DNA of 64,000 bases, from NCBI RefSeq assembly GCF_030867145.1, contig NC_134415.1:10456417-10520416 (forward strand). The letters run 5' to 3'. The notes beneath the pieces are model-generated. The model made no database searches and was not told the DNA's origin. It was given only the letters and a program-made list of their open reading frames with translations. The DNA comes from Opisthocomus hoazin. Lineage: Eukaryota; Chordata; Aves; Opisthocomiformes; Opisthocomidae. Shown here piece after piece: positions 1 to 10,750 of the stretch (positions within the stretch are counted from its first letter, which is position 1; each line of letters begins with the position of its first letter). The position numbers and the translations under genes were made by a program.

Positions 1-3000
1 GGTGTTGTTAACCTTGATGTGAACGCCTTTTCCAGAGCAGAGCAAGAAGAAAGGAGCTGCTAAAGCCATCAGACAGCTACCCCTTCCTCCCTGCAGAGAA
101 CCAGTCTTCGTTAATAAGCCAGTTTCTCAGCTGTTGATGAGTAGTGCCTAGAAAACCACCCAGGCGCGGTGACTAGGTCTAACAACAGTTAACTAGCAGT
201 AACTGGTGGTAACTATCAGAAGACTTAGAGTTACCTGACTGCCACTTCATCTAATTTGCATGTGATCACTTTCTTCAAGAATTCTTTCATATTGCAATTG
301 TTCACCATTTCAATAAAATTGAAAAAAATGAAAATAATATAAAAAAACGGCTTCCAGCTATTGTAGCTATTACACAACAGCCCAATACTGGCCGTGGAAT
401 GGATAAACAAATGGGTGAGACAAACTATGGTCAAGGTAAATCTGCCATCAGTTCACCTATTTTTTTTGTGAAGGAACAGAAACAGGATGAAAGTCTTTAA
501 ACTTGAGATGTTATGAGCTGACTGAGCCAAAGGCAGGACAGTCAAAAGGTGGGGAAAGGGGGAATGAAACTGCACTGAAATGGATTAATCCTGAAAAGTT
601 TTGACTTCTTCCTTGCTTTCTGAAGGCGCCTGGGGAGACTCCCCATGGAATATGAAGCTTCTTTCCAGCTAGAACAGTGGCTTCAAATGGCAAGGCAAAA
701 TTAAAGCCCGAGAATCAGAAGGTGTGACGCTTTGCTGCACGGGGACGCGTGCCAGCTCGGGTGGCTCACGTGCACAGAAAGACCCAGCTCTGCTGCTGCA
801 CCCCGCAAGGAGGGGGACCGGGTTAGGCTGGAATTTGTTAATGTCAGCAACATTCTGTCTATCAGGATAGAAGAGGATTGGACGCTATGAGAGGGCGTTA
901 TCTCTAATTATGGATGACTATACAGGCTACCCTTCTGTCACAAGGCACAACACTTGCAGAGGTAACATTGTCTCCTCAGCCTGTGTGCAAATCCAAGGGA
1001 CAGAATGTACCGTGTTAGCACCCCCTAACTCGGTGTAGCACAGCAGTTGCAATTCTTGCGTGCTCTGGAAGGTTTATCACTGGTAAATAGCTTGTTGCTT
1101 GTGGTTTAACTTCTGAGGGAGATGTAATACCAGAGTCAAGAATTATCCAAAGAGAGGAGGTACGTAATAAATCATTCAAGACAAACTCCAGGATGGCAGC
1201 AAGGGTTTTAGAGCTCCGACTGATGTTGAAGAGAGCATCAGTAGCAATGGGTGTTAGTAGCATTGATTTCTTCTGTTACCGATGAGTAAAGCTGGAAGAT
1301 CACCAAATCAAACGGCTTAGCTGGCAGTACAGAAGATACTGTTTGGGATTATGATGTAGCCTTTGATTCCACTGAGTGCAGACCAGTCAATTCCAACTAA
1401 AACCCACTAGGAGGTTCAAAGCTCGAGTATGTGATGTGATATTCGGTGATGCATTATGTAATTGGTGATAAAAGTGGAAGTTGTTTTACACTTTGGGTGA
1501 GCTTCATCTGGTTTGTTGCAGAATGACTCATCTAATGTGGACACCTAATATAGGCCTTCATGGAAGAAGCTATTTGTCTCGATTGACTGCAAGAGGCATC
1601 TCTACAACTACCACAGATTAATATCTATGTTGCAGATATTCTGAGTTAAAAGTCAGGATTCATCTCGACATCTGTTGTAGAGGGGGAAAAAAAAAACCAA
1701 ACACATACATACACAAAATAGGAGCATTTCCCCGTCAGTCTGTGTTTTCAGATCGCAGCTGCCAATACTCCATCGGCAGAAACAGCCTGGCACTCTACAG
1801 TAGCCAAGGCAGTGGTCGCTTGCTCCAGGCAAGCCCTGGTTTGAAAGCTACATGGCTTCCTTCAGGTATCGGTGTGCTCAAGGAAATTCATAAGCCTTGC
1901 TGATGATGCACTTGCTTTGAAACCAGACCTTGTTCCCATCTAGCCGGCTTGGCAACAGAAAGCGAAGGCAGGTCATTCAGCAGGGGTGCGCCCTGCACAC
2001 ACCTGGCAGAGAATGGGGCAGAGGCGGTGATGCACACAGGAGTCTCCTGAGGAGAAATAGCATGGACTACTGAAAATCTAGAGGTGAAGAGGCATGATGC
2101 TGTTAGACAAGTGAGTGAGAAAGGTCAGTTTAGTAATGAAATTCTATGATAAAGATTTCTAATAATGCACTGCATAAAGTCTTGCTCTATGTATAGAAAT
2201 TCCCTTACTTCCAGGGGTTCTCAGTCTTAATTTACCTGTATAGATTAACAATAGTGCTCTCACTGTGCCATAATATATTTTATCTGATTGTACCATATTA
2301 CCAGATCTAGGTAGCTCTGAACCCATCAGATGGGTGGGGGGCTGGGGCTAGGCAATAAACCAAACAAAAATAGGGCAAGCTCTTTCTATATTAAGGAAAG
2401 AATCAAAGTTGACTGTGGAACATGGGCATTCATAATTTCAAATGCATGACCGAAGGTAATGGATGCTTGTTAATGCTGGGTCCATTCTCTGCTACACCAA
2501 CAGCGCTCAAATGCCCACAATTATTCTCAGAAATACACTGGACCAATTTTCCAGAGAGAGGAGCAGATGCATCCCATCTGAGCTATGATCTCACAGCATC
2601 CTCCAAATTGCTAGGTTATAACTCTTTTTAATCTCGTATATTGCTATGTTTCTATCACTGAGAATAATATAAGGCTTTCTTATTATGAAAACAATTAACA
2701 ATTTCACTTAACATATATTCCAGACCCCTTTTCTTTCTCACAGCACCTTGAAACTCAGATGACTGCTCCTGAGGTAAAATCACATGCAACTTGCTAATTT
2801 ATCTGCATAACATAAAATAAAAACATACTAAATATCTAAATTTATATTTAATTTATATATTTGTCTGCTAGCAGTGACTGTCATAGTCTGTAAATTTAAG
2901 AACTGCATAGAGATCTTATGGGGGAAAATATAAATTAAATGCTTGAACTATTCAACTTAAAACTATCAGAAGTAAATGTCTGCTTGACTTCTAAAATTTT

Positions 3001-5428
3001 AATGAAGGGATTGGTTCATGAAAATGTTTAATTTTGGCCTTCTTTTAAGCACCTCCTGGTGGAATCGTCATTAAAAGTGCCAACATATTTCTTAAGCAGA
3101 GAAAAATATTCTTCACTATTTCTCATATACTCTCAACAATAATTTTACTGATGGGGTTAAATGGTAATGCCAAAAACGGGTATATGATAAGGGTTTCCCC
3201 TCTAGAATACCTGTAAACAGCTCCAGTTTAAAATCACCCAGTTTGCCAAGCATTCGCTGGCATACTGGAAGCGGACGTGCAGCTTGGGTTTGCTGGGACT
3301 GGGCTGGGTGCTCCCCTGTTGTAGTGCTTCACATATGTTTCTCTGAAACTCCCCTGCCCCATTCAGCATCCTTGCGTTAGGAGAAACTCTTACACTCAAT
3401 CTTAAATTACCATTTCTAAGTGTTTCGTATACATGCCAATAGAACTTACAGAGTAGTAGGAGTTTACATACTGTTTTCAGTCACACCAGTGGGATACGAA
3501 TCTGATCGTTTCCAAAGTTCAGGCCATAATAAGCTCTGGGTCTTTGGCGTGAGAGTAATTGTAAGAAGAGGATAAGGCTAATTACAGCAGAGTAAACTGA
3601 CCTAGTGAGAGGAATCAGATCCTTTAATCCCGTAAACATCCAGATCAGTTCATTGCCGATGCAGCAGTTCTTACGCAGGGGCTGGCAGAGGGCTGTGCAG
3701 CCTCCGAGACCGTTCCAGTTTGACAGAAGACGTCTCGCAGAGGTGAAGCAGCTCGCCCAGAGTCCAAAGTCGAGGAGGTGGCGGTGGCTCTGCACGCCGG
3801 CTCAGCGGGAATCCCACGAGGCGCATGCTGCGGCTCTGCAGGGGTTGTACATCATGAAGGAAGAAAGGAGAGAGCATGGCCCTTGCTGGGGACAGATGTG
3901 CAGGGATGAAGAAGGTTTTCCCGGTAAGAAACACCCTGAGCAAAACCCTCTTGGGGTTCCTGCTATTGCAGTCGCTGAGCAGGGGTGCAGCTCTCTGCAC
4001 CAAGCAGTCTGTAGAGAACAGCTATAGGAAAACCCCAGAAAGAAAGAGGAAATCGAAGGACGTAGCTCTGGAGAAACACAGAGCTGGGTAGCTGTGCGGC
4101 TGGAGAGGGCAATGCTCCGTGTCCCGGGCTGCTGGACTTGGAGGACAGCGTGGTCCCAACAGCAGCTTCGGCCTGCAGAAGTGCTGCGTAGCGAACGCGG
4201 CAGTGCTTTGACCTGCCAAGAAAAGAGATGGCAAGGGGAAATGTATATTGATTATTACAGGGAAGGTGAAAGACTGGTTATAAAAAAATTCTAGGTCTTG
4301 GACTCTTGCTTATACCAGAAAGCAAGAACTTGTAGTTTGCCTAGAACACACAAAAATCCCAAATAGGCTGGAATTACTGTCTGTAGTACTCAGCTCAGCA
4401 AGGCTATCGGGCAGATCAGTGCCACCTTCCACTGAACTGATGCATTGCTTTTAACAATTCCATCCTCTCCATAAATGTGAATTTTCAGCTTTATAATGTT
4501 TAATTATAATGTATTCTTTGGGCTTGGGTATTTTGGACTTCTTGGTGTTAATATTACCAAACAGTGATAGACATTTTTCTGTGCTGTTTTCCCTCTGATT
4601 AACAGAAACCTGCAAAGTAAAAATGAAAAGACAACCATTGTATTCAATTTCTAATATTTGGAAAATTATATTTGTATGCATTTTTTTGTGCAGGAGAACG
4701 GAAAAGCCTGTGGTATCACTTCGTGCATATCTGCGTCTATTAAGGCCGGGCACTCCTCCCCACGAGGCATCAGCCACCTCATTACACACGCATTAAGAGA
4801 ACAGGTTTTGGTAACGGGCGACATCACACGCCTGCCCTGATAAATGGCATGCGCCTTGGGAAAAGTCATGTCAGATGTGGGAAATGTACGGCAGATGTCC
4901 GGGAGCTGCTCTGTGAGCAGCCTGGTGGCACTGATTAAAACTCCACTAAATTGTATTAGCAAATAGGTTTGCTATTGCCAAAAACAAATGAAATCTTTCG
5001 GAGTCAGGCACCGATGACAACATCCAGAGCACCAGTGTTTGTGTGCGACCAGGCGAAGGAGCTGTTGCATTTCCAAAGCAAAGAAATCTGTGCGAGCGCC
5101 GTGGGAGCCAAGGTCTGACCTCAGAGCAGCACTCTGCCGCGCAGCCGTGTCAGCAGGGCTCCTCCGGGCAGTTTGAGGGAGAATGGTGGCACGTGAAAGA
5201 CAGCTGTGGGAATTGTACACCCTACCTGTAGGCACGCTGGTGCACCACAGTGAAGGTATTTGTGTACTGACAACACAACTGAGATGAGAATGTGACCGTG
5301 GGAACCAAGTGAAGATCTCTGTCAGGAGCCACAGGGGACAGACAGTGTCCATATAAAAAAAATACCAAATTTTGGAGGGAGATTTCCCTTCATGGGGTAG
5401 TAAGGAGAGATGATGTGGTGAGGATTCA
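1..5428. other. Intergenic sequence, no gene recognised
   Basis: AT-rich non-coding sequence with only short, unrelated open frames. A more GC-rich patch at about 3,600-4,250 has overlapping open frames on both strands, which is what chance gives in GC-rich DNA; none looks like a known protein and no convincing splice sites frame them. Three TAACT motifs at exact 10-bp spacing sit at 190-214. I see no RNA gene or mobile element here. Confidence 0.6.
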
Positions 5429-5780
5429 GGTGTGGTTTCAGGAGGATGGGGCCAAACTCTTTTCAGTGGTGCGCAGTGACAGGACAAGGGGCAACGGGCA
5501 CAAACTGAAGCACAGGAAGTTCTGTCTGAACATGAGGAAGAACTTCTTCACTCTGAGGGTGACGGAGCCCTGGAACAGGCTGCCCAGGGAGGTTGTGGAG
5601 TCTCCTTCTCTGGAGATATTCAAGACCCGCCTGGACAAGGTCCTGTGCAGCCTGTAGTAGGTGACCCTGCTTCGGCAGGAGGGTTGGACTAGATGACCCA
5701 CAGAGGTCCCTTCCAACCCCTACCATTCTGTGATTCTGTGATTCTGTGATTCTGTGATTCTGTGATTCTGTGATTCTGTG
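5429..5780 (+). mobile_element. CR1 LINE 3' fragment with expanded 8-mer tail
   Basis: 5'-truncated CR1 retrotransposon. The sense strand still encodes the C-terminal end of ORF2 (the region reading [10 protein letters not shown] / [21 protein letters not shown] in this family) before the short 3'UTR with its GACTAGATGACC motif. It ends in seven perfect copies of the 8-mer ATTCTGTG (5,725-5,780), against three in the 16 kb copy. No RT domain remains, so it is a dead copy. An LTR-like repeat starts directly after the tail. Confidence 0.93.
5725..5780 (+). repeat. (ATTCTGTG)7 CR1 terminal microsatellite
   Basis: Seven uninterrupted copies of an 8-bp unit, 56 bp in all. CR1 elements end in a few copies of such an 8-mer instead of a poly(A) tail. 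The extra copies probably come from slippage after insertion and are likely polymorphic in length. Confidence 0.95.
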
Positions 5781-6887
5781 AGTTGACCCTGGCTGGAGGC
5801 CAGGTGCCCACCAAAGCAACTCTATCACTCCTCCTCCTCAGCTGGAGAGGGGAGAGGAAAGGTAATGAAAGGCTCATGGGTCAAGGTGAGGGCAGGGAGA
5901 GGTCACTCGACAGTTGCCTTCACGGGCAAAACAGACTCGACTTGGGGAAATTAGTTTAATTTATTACCAGTAAAATCAGAGTAGGATAATGAGAAATAAA
6001 ATCTAAATCTTAAAACACCTTCCTCCCACCCCTCCTTTCTTCCCAGGCTCAACTTCACTCCCAATTTCTCTCCCTCCTCTCCCCGAGCAGCGCAGGGGGA
6101 CAGGGAATGGGGGCTGCGGTCAGTTCATCACACGTTGTCTCTGCCGCTCCTTCCTCCTCACACTCTTCCCCTGCTCCAGCGTGAGGACCCTCTCACGGGA
6201 GACAGTTCTCCATGAACTTCTCCAACGTGAGTCCTTCCCATGGGCTGCAGCTCTTCACAAACTGCCCCAGCGTGGGGCCCTTCCATGGGGTGCAGTCCTT
6301 CAGGAACAGGCTGCTCCAGCATGGGTCCCCCCGGGGTCACAAGCCCTGCCATCAAACCTGCTCCAGCGTGGGCTCCTCTCTCCACGGGTCCGCAGGTCCT
6401 GGCAGGAGCCTGCTCCAGCGCGGGGCTCCCCACAGGGCCACAGCCTCCTTCAGGCATCCACCTGCTCCGGTGTGGGGTCCCTTCCATGGGCTACAGGTGG
6501 AGATCTGCTCCACTGTGGACCTCCAGGGGCTGCAGGGGGACAGTCTGCCTCACCATGGTCTTCATCATGGGCTGCAGGGGAAAACACTCTGCTCTGGCGT
6601 CTGGAGAACATCCTCCCCTCCTTCTTTACTGACCTCTGCAGGGCTCTTTCTTACACATATTCTCACTCCCGTCTCTACCCCACTGCAGTTTTTTTCCCTT
6701 CTTCCATATTTTATCCCAGAGGTGCCACCACAATAGCTGATGGGCTCAGCCTTGGCCAGCAGCGGATCCATCTTGGAGCTGGCTGGCACTGGATCTGTGG
6801 GACACAGGGGAAGCTTCTGGCAGCTCCTCACAGAAGCCACCCCTTGTAGCCCCCCCGCTACCAAAACCTTGCCACAACCCCAATACA
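5781..6887 (-). mobile_element. Avian LTR-like repeat (probable endogenous retrovirus LTR), near full length
   Basis: About 1.1 kb repeat that I recognise as a common avian interspersed element, probably a solo endogenous-retrovirus LTR. Read on the minus strand it begins TGTATTGGGG at 6,887 and contains a TATA-like AT stretch opposite 6,705-6,715, a block of imperfect tandem repeats (6,171-6,545) and an AATAAA signal opposite 5,960-5,965. That order (TG start, TATA, poly(A) signal) fits LTR logic. The open frames across it on both strands reflect its GC-rich repeat block and are not genes. No internal retroviral gag, pol or env sequence is present. A clear target-site duplication is not visible, partly because the left edge merges with the CR1 tail. 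The exact family (ERVL- or ERVK-type) is not certain. Confidence 0.68.
6171..6545. repeat. Imperfect tandem repeat block inside the LTR-like element
   Basis: At least eight degenerate units beginning with CTGCTCCAGCGTGG-like sequence, each followed by a TCC...CATGGG or CACGGG half. Spacing varies from about 35 to 60 bp. Copies lie near 6,171, 6,217, 6,263, 6,308, 6,358, 6,408, 6,463 and 6,505. Such arrays in LTR U3 regions often multiply protein-binding sites; that role is an inference here. Confidence 0.75.
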
Positions 6888-7584
6888 GATGCTGATTCAT
6901 GACGTATTTCAAGGTTTCAGTGCTGCTTGTAATGCCAGCAGTGTCCTGCCGTGGGCTCAGTTGTTGACTAGAGAGGCTCGTTATATTCCAGTTCAAAATT
7001 TGTGGGAATAAAAATGGACTTTGAAACATAATTCTGGTAATTTAAAATTGTTTTTAATATTAAAATGTCTGGCACAAAACCATTTACTTTTCACATACGC
7101 AGAACAAATATGGTTTTCCCTCACTCTGAAAGAGGTGTTTTATTTATTATCTTTCAGAGTGTGGATGCGGTAACCATGACAACAGTGGGTGCCTAGAAGA
7201 AAAGTCTGGAGATGCAACAGACATGCCAGAAATACATTATCTGTCAGGATAAAAGATTGCTTCAAGACATTTAAGTCCCTTAGAGGGTATTTTAACTCAT
7301 ATTATTTTTAATCCCAGAAGAGGCAGGGTGATCTCCTCAGCAAGGCAAGTGAGTGAAAAAAAAAAAAAAAGCCAAACAAAAAAACCCACCCTTACTCAAT
7401 CTCTGTCTGCATTCCACTTTCTAGAACCTGGACTAGTGTATTAGAGTTACAGTGCTCAGTTTAAAAAAATAAAAGTGGACTTTTTTTGTTTACTTATATC
7501 TTAAAATGGCAAATGTTTTTTTAAATTTCAGGTTCAATAAAAGGTAACAACGAGAGTCTTTGCAGAAATCTTAATGTGAAGAAC
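6888..7584. other. Intergenic sequence, nothing recognised
   Basis: AT-rich unique-looking sequence between the LTR-like repeat and the GGAA microsatellite. It contains a short poly(A) run near 7,356-7,369. No coding, RNA or mobile-element signal is seen. Confidence 0.6.
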
Positions 7585-7717
7585 GGAAGGAAGGAAGGAA
7601 GGAAGGAAGGAAGGAAGGAAGGAAGGAAGGAAGGAAGGAAGGAAGGAAGGAAGGAAGGAAGGAAGGAAGGAAGGAAGGAAGGAAGGAAGGAAGGAAGGAA
7701 GGAAGGAAGGAAGGAAG
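7585..7717 (+). repeat. (GGAA)n microsatellite, about 33 units
   Basis: 133 bp of uninterrupted GGAA tetranucleotide. It makes long spurious frames encoding KEGR repeats on the plus strand and LPSF repeats on the minus strand; these are translations of the microsatellite and not proteins. GGAA is the core of ETS-family binding sites, so long arrays can bind ETS factors. The exact length is prone to assembly and polymorphism effects. Confidence 0.98.
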
Positions 7718-9677
7718 ATCTTTTCCTTCTGCCCATGGCCAGATATTCATGCACTTGGCTGCTCTTCCATCCCAGTGGAAATTCAGGATGGAGGACAAAG
7801 GCACTCCATCAACTTCAGCGGGAATCTTTCCTTCGTATTCAGCGTGCCCTGGTTCAGACCCTCAGGCTGTATCTCCCTTATGCCCGGCATCATAATTTTT
7901 CAGGCTCCTGGAAGCCTCACCAGACTTCCTGCTTCAGCCTCACGTAGCTGCATGTGTCTGTTGGGAGAGGATGCCTGCAGGTAAGCGCCCACCACCAGAA
8001 CGATGGGGTAGGTTTTGGTTTACTCACAAACTTCAGGTGCCGTTGACACGTTACATGAGGTCTCACCTGGGAGAGGATCTCTTCACGGATTGCAAATTGT
8101 GCTGTAAAGCCCATGGCATAGGCACGACACTCCGGTGTACATCGTGCCTGCTCCAGCCGTCGCGTGGAGATGAGAGTCTTCATCTTCCCCTCTGAGCAAG
8201 CTTACAAACAGAACCTGCCAGAGTGCATGCACGGTGTAGGTTCAAACTGAAGTTTGACATTGAGGCTGGGTTTTAATCTGTGCTCAAAAAGTAGGTGTGA
8301 CCTTAAAGTGTGCTTATTTTTAATGGAACTAACCCCATAGTGAAGGACGCACGCCTCAGCCTGTGTACCTACGGCAAACGTGCCCGGCAATCCCTTACCC
8401 CCACGCCCAAGCGCACGATCTGCAGAAGGAAGGACTGCGGGATCCCCCCTCCCTGCCACGTGCAGTGCTCCAGCTGCAGCACGCAGTAAATGCTGCCAAG
8501 CACTGAACCAGCCCGGCGCGCTGCGCTCCCGTGGGTTTGCAGCACCTCTCCGCACACCCGGCCGCGGTACGGTTCTCCAGCAACGTCGGTTCCTCTGCCT
8601 TGCCTTGTTTCAAAGGTGCTCAGAGTGCTCCAGGGCTCTCAGGGACCTTGTGAGCAGCTGAGACAAAGTCATCAGAGCCGGAATGAGAAACCTCTGAAGT
8701 ACCCCATAGATGGAAAAATGTGTCATTTGGATGAGATTTCAGGAAACCAAGTCTTCATGCTATGTGTTTATGGACTAAAGAGCTAAAAATCAGACATTTA
8801 TCACTGTTTCAAGACCTAGTATGTTCCTTCCACTCATTGTAGGGATGATTTTTTCTCAATCTAATATTTGTTTCCAAACACTTTCTGTTGCAAGTGAGCC
8901 ACAAAATGCCAGAATTAAATAACCATCGGTTTTGATGGCTTCAGCATTAAAATAGACTTTGTTTAGGAAAGATATATTTGCGTAAATATAGCAAATTCTG
9001 CAAAGTGATAGGCAAACATAAATCAATATACAGCTAACTGAGATCTGTATATACTATGCAATTTAGGAGACAATTCTCTACCTGCAAGCCAACAGTGCCA
9101 TCCACTGATTTTTGTAGGTTTTCACACAGATATTCTTCAAGATGTTCTAAGCCAACAGGAGATCCTAAAAGATTTTTTAAGGATGCCTGTGTGTTGCTTA
9201 AGAGATCAGAATTCTTTTGAACAGACCAACAAATAATAAAGAAAAAAGTCTTTTTCATAGTCTGGTGGGTTTTTAATGGATTTGATACTCACCGCTGCAG
9301 AGGGCTTCTCTGTTTTTGCAGGAAGCTGCCCTGTATTAATTATACACCTTCTTATCCTCATCTGCCAAAAACTGCAATGTCAAGCAAAAATCTAAAGATC
9401 AGATGGAAGAGAAGATTCTGGTTACAAAGTATTAACCCTTATTCATTTGCCAAAGGACCTGAATTTGTGCTGAAATTGTGCATCGCCATTTCAACCTGCT
9501 ACGTGCTATGAAGGGCACCCAGAGACCTGTACAAAATCACTCCTCCGCCAATGGCTGTAAATACAATCTCCCTCTCTCAGAAGGGAAAGTGTTTTGATCC
9601 AGGATGTAAAATCAGTTTCCATACTACAAATGGAAAGGTCACACAGTAGTACTCCCAGAATTAGGGCTGTTTATTTA
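7718..9677. other. Intergenic sequence with a GC-rich patch
   Basis: No gene recognised. A GC-rich stretch at about 8,360-8,660 has overlapping open frames on both strands without recognisable protein features. The rest is AT-rich. Confidence 0.55.
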
Positions 9678-9786
9678 CAGAATCACAGAATCACAGAATA
9701 GTAGGGGTTGGAAGGGACCTTTGTGGGTCATCTAGTCCAACCCTCCTGCCGAAGCAGGGTCACCTACAGTAGGTTGTAGAGGACGT
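9678..9786 (-). mobile_element. Short CR1 LINE 3'-end fragment
   Basis: Reverse-oriented CR1 3' terminus: copies of the tail 8-mer complement (CAGAATCA) at 9,678-9,697, then the family's 3'UTR (GGGTTGGAAGGGACCT and GTCATCTAGTCCAACCCTCC motifs). It breaks off soon after the GCCGAAGCAGGGTCACC motif. Same 3'-end type as the copies at 5.4, 16, 20 and 30 kb. No coding portion remains. Confidence 0.9.
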
Positions 9787-10499
9787 TTATTGATTTACGT
9801 ATTTATTTATTTTTAAAGGAAGCCAGGGTGTAGGGGTAATTATTTAAATAATATTTGGGGTTTTAAGCCTTTAATGTTTGTGTTTTCATATTGTGTTCTG
9901 TATCTGTAAGTGCTAGAATCATGTTTGGTTTTATTTGGTTTGGCTTGATTACGTGCAAGCACCGATTACCGCATAAGCACCGAAAGTACAGATCTACGGA
10001 AAGACAGAAGACTTCATACAACTGTGAGAAGCCACAGCGTCATTTCAGGAACTGAAAAGCAACCGTTCAAGCTACCTTTCTGACTGCGTTTCGCCTGCGC
10101 AGTTACACTGAGGCTGGCCGTACTGCTGCCGGCAGCCCGGTCCGGAGCTGAAGGGCGTCCCTCTACCGACTGCGGGAGCAGCCCCGAGGAGCAGCGCGGC
10201 GTCACTGCTGCAGGCCCTCGTGTGTGTGCTTCTGGGGCTGCGGTGTCAGCTTCCTCGGGCTCTCACTTCCCTAAGGTCTGTCACACGCAGAGGGAAATTC
10301 TCTTTCTCTGGTTGGGCACGTCTGAACTGCTTTTCTCAAGGATCCCCTCTTCACTGCACGTTAGAAGTTTGCTGACTTTGTACGTCACTCATATAAGCAT
10401 GCTTTGTATGCCGTGGTAATAAACCTGAGCCTTCTAAAATTTGAAACAAAATAGTTAAATCGTTAAATTTTGAAATATTCTACAAACAAATGATCTTGG
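9787..10499. other. Intergenic sequence, no gene recognised
   Basis: Mixed-composition sequence with only short chance frames; nothing recognisable. Confidence 0.55.
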
Positions 10500-10750
10500 A
10501 ATAGCAGCGGGGGGGGTGGGGAGGAAACAACGCGACCCTCCCCAAGAAACCAGGCAAACCACCTCTACCAGAGAAGCAGTCGGCTCGATCGCAGCGACCG
10601 TTTCCCTGCCAACCCCGCAGCAGCGAGCAGGTGGCACTGCGCGATCATTCCGCAGGCTGCGGCGTGACGTCTGCGCCGAGCTCCTACGTCACCGCCGCCG
10701 CCGCTCCAGAGAGCGAGCGCTGCCCAGCCCCGGGGCTGGCAGGGGCAAGC
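10500..10750. promoter_or_regulatory. Candidate CpG-rich regulatory patch with two CRE-like sites
   Basis: A local CpG-rich patch in otherwise AT-rich DNA. It contains TGACGTC at 10,665-10,671 and TACGTCAC at 10,685-10,692, both close to the CREB/ATF palindrome TGACGTCA and 20 bp apart, followed by a run of CCG triplets. TATAAAA lies just downstream at about 10,766. This looks promoter-like, but no transcript or exon can be tied to it from sequence alone. An open frame of 102 codons crosses it on the plus strand and resembles nothing I know. Confidence 0.35.

Noticed and set aside
3605..4294. Cluster of overlapping open frames at 3.6-4.3 kb
   Set aside because: Frames on both strands, no domain, no supporting promoter or splice signals.
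5725..5780. Regular short repeats resembling a CRISPR-like array
   Set aside because: Perfect 8-mers without spacers; this is the CR1 terminal microsatellite in a vertebrate genome.
6158..6849. Long plus- and minus-strand frames (up to 222 codons) at 6.2-6.8 kb
   Set aside because: They lie wholly inside the LTR-like repeat and its tandem array, and a related non-coding copy occurs at 18.9 kb.
7521..7947. Proteins with KEGR or LPSF repeats
   Set aside because: Direct translations of the GGAA microsatellite.
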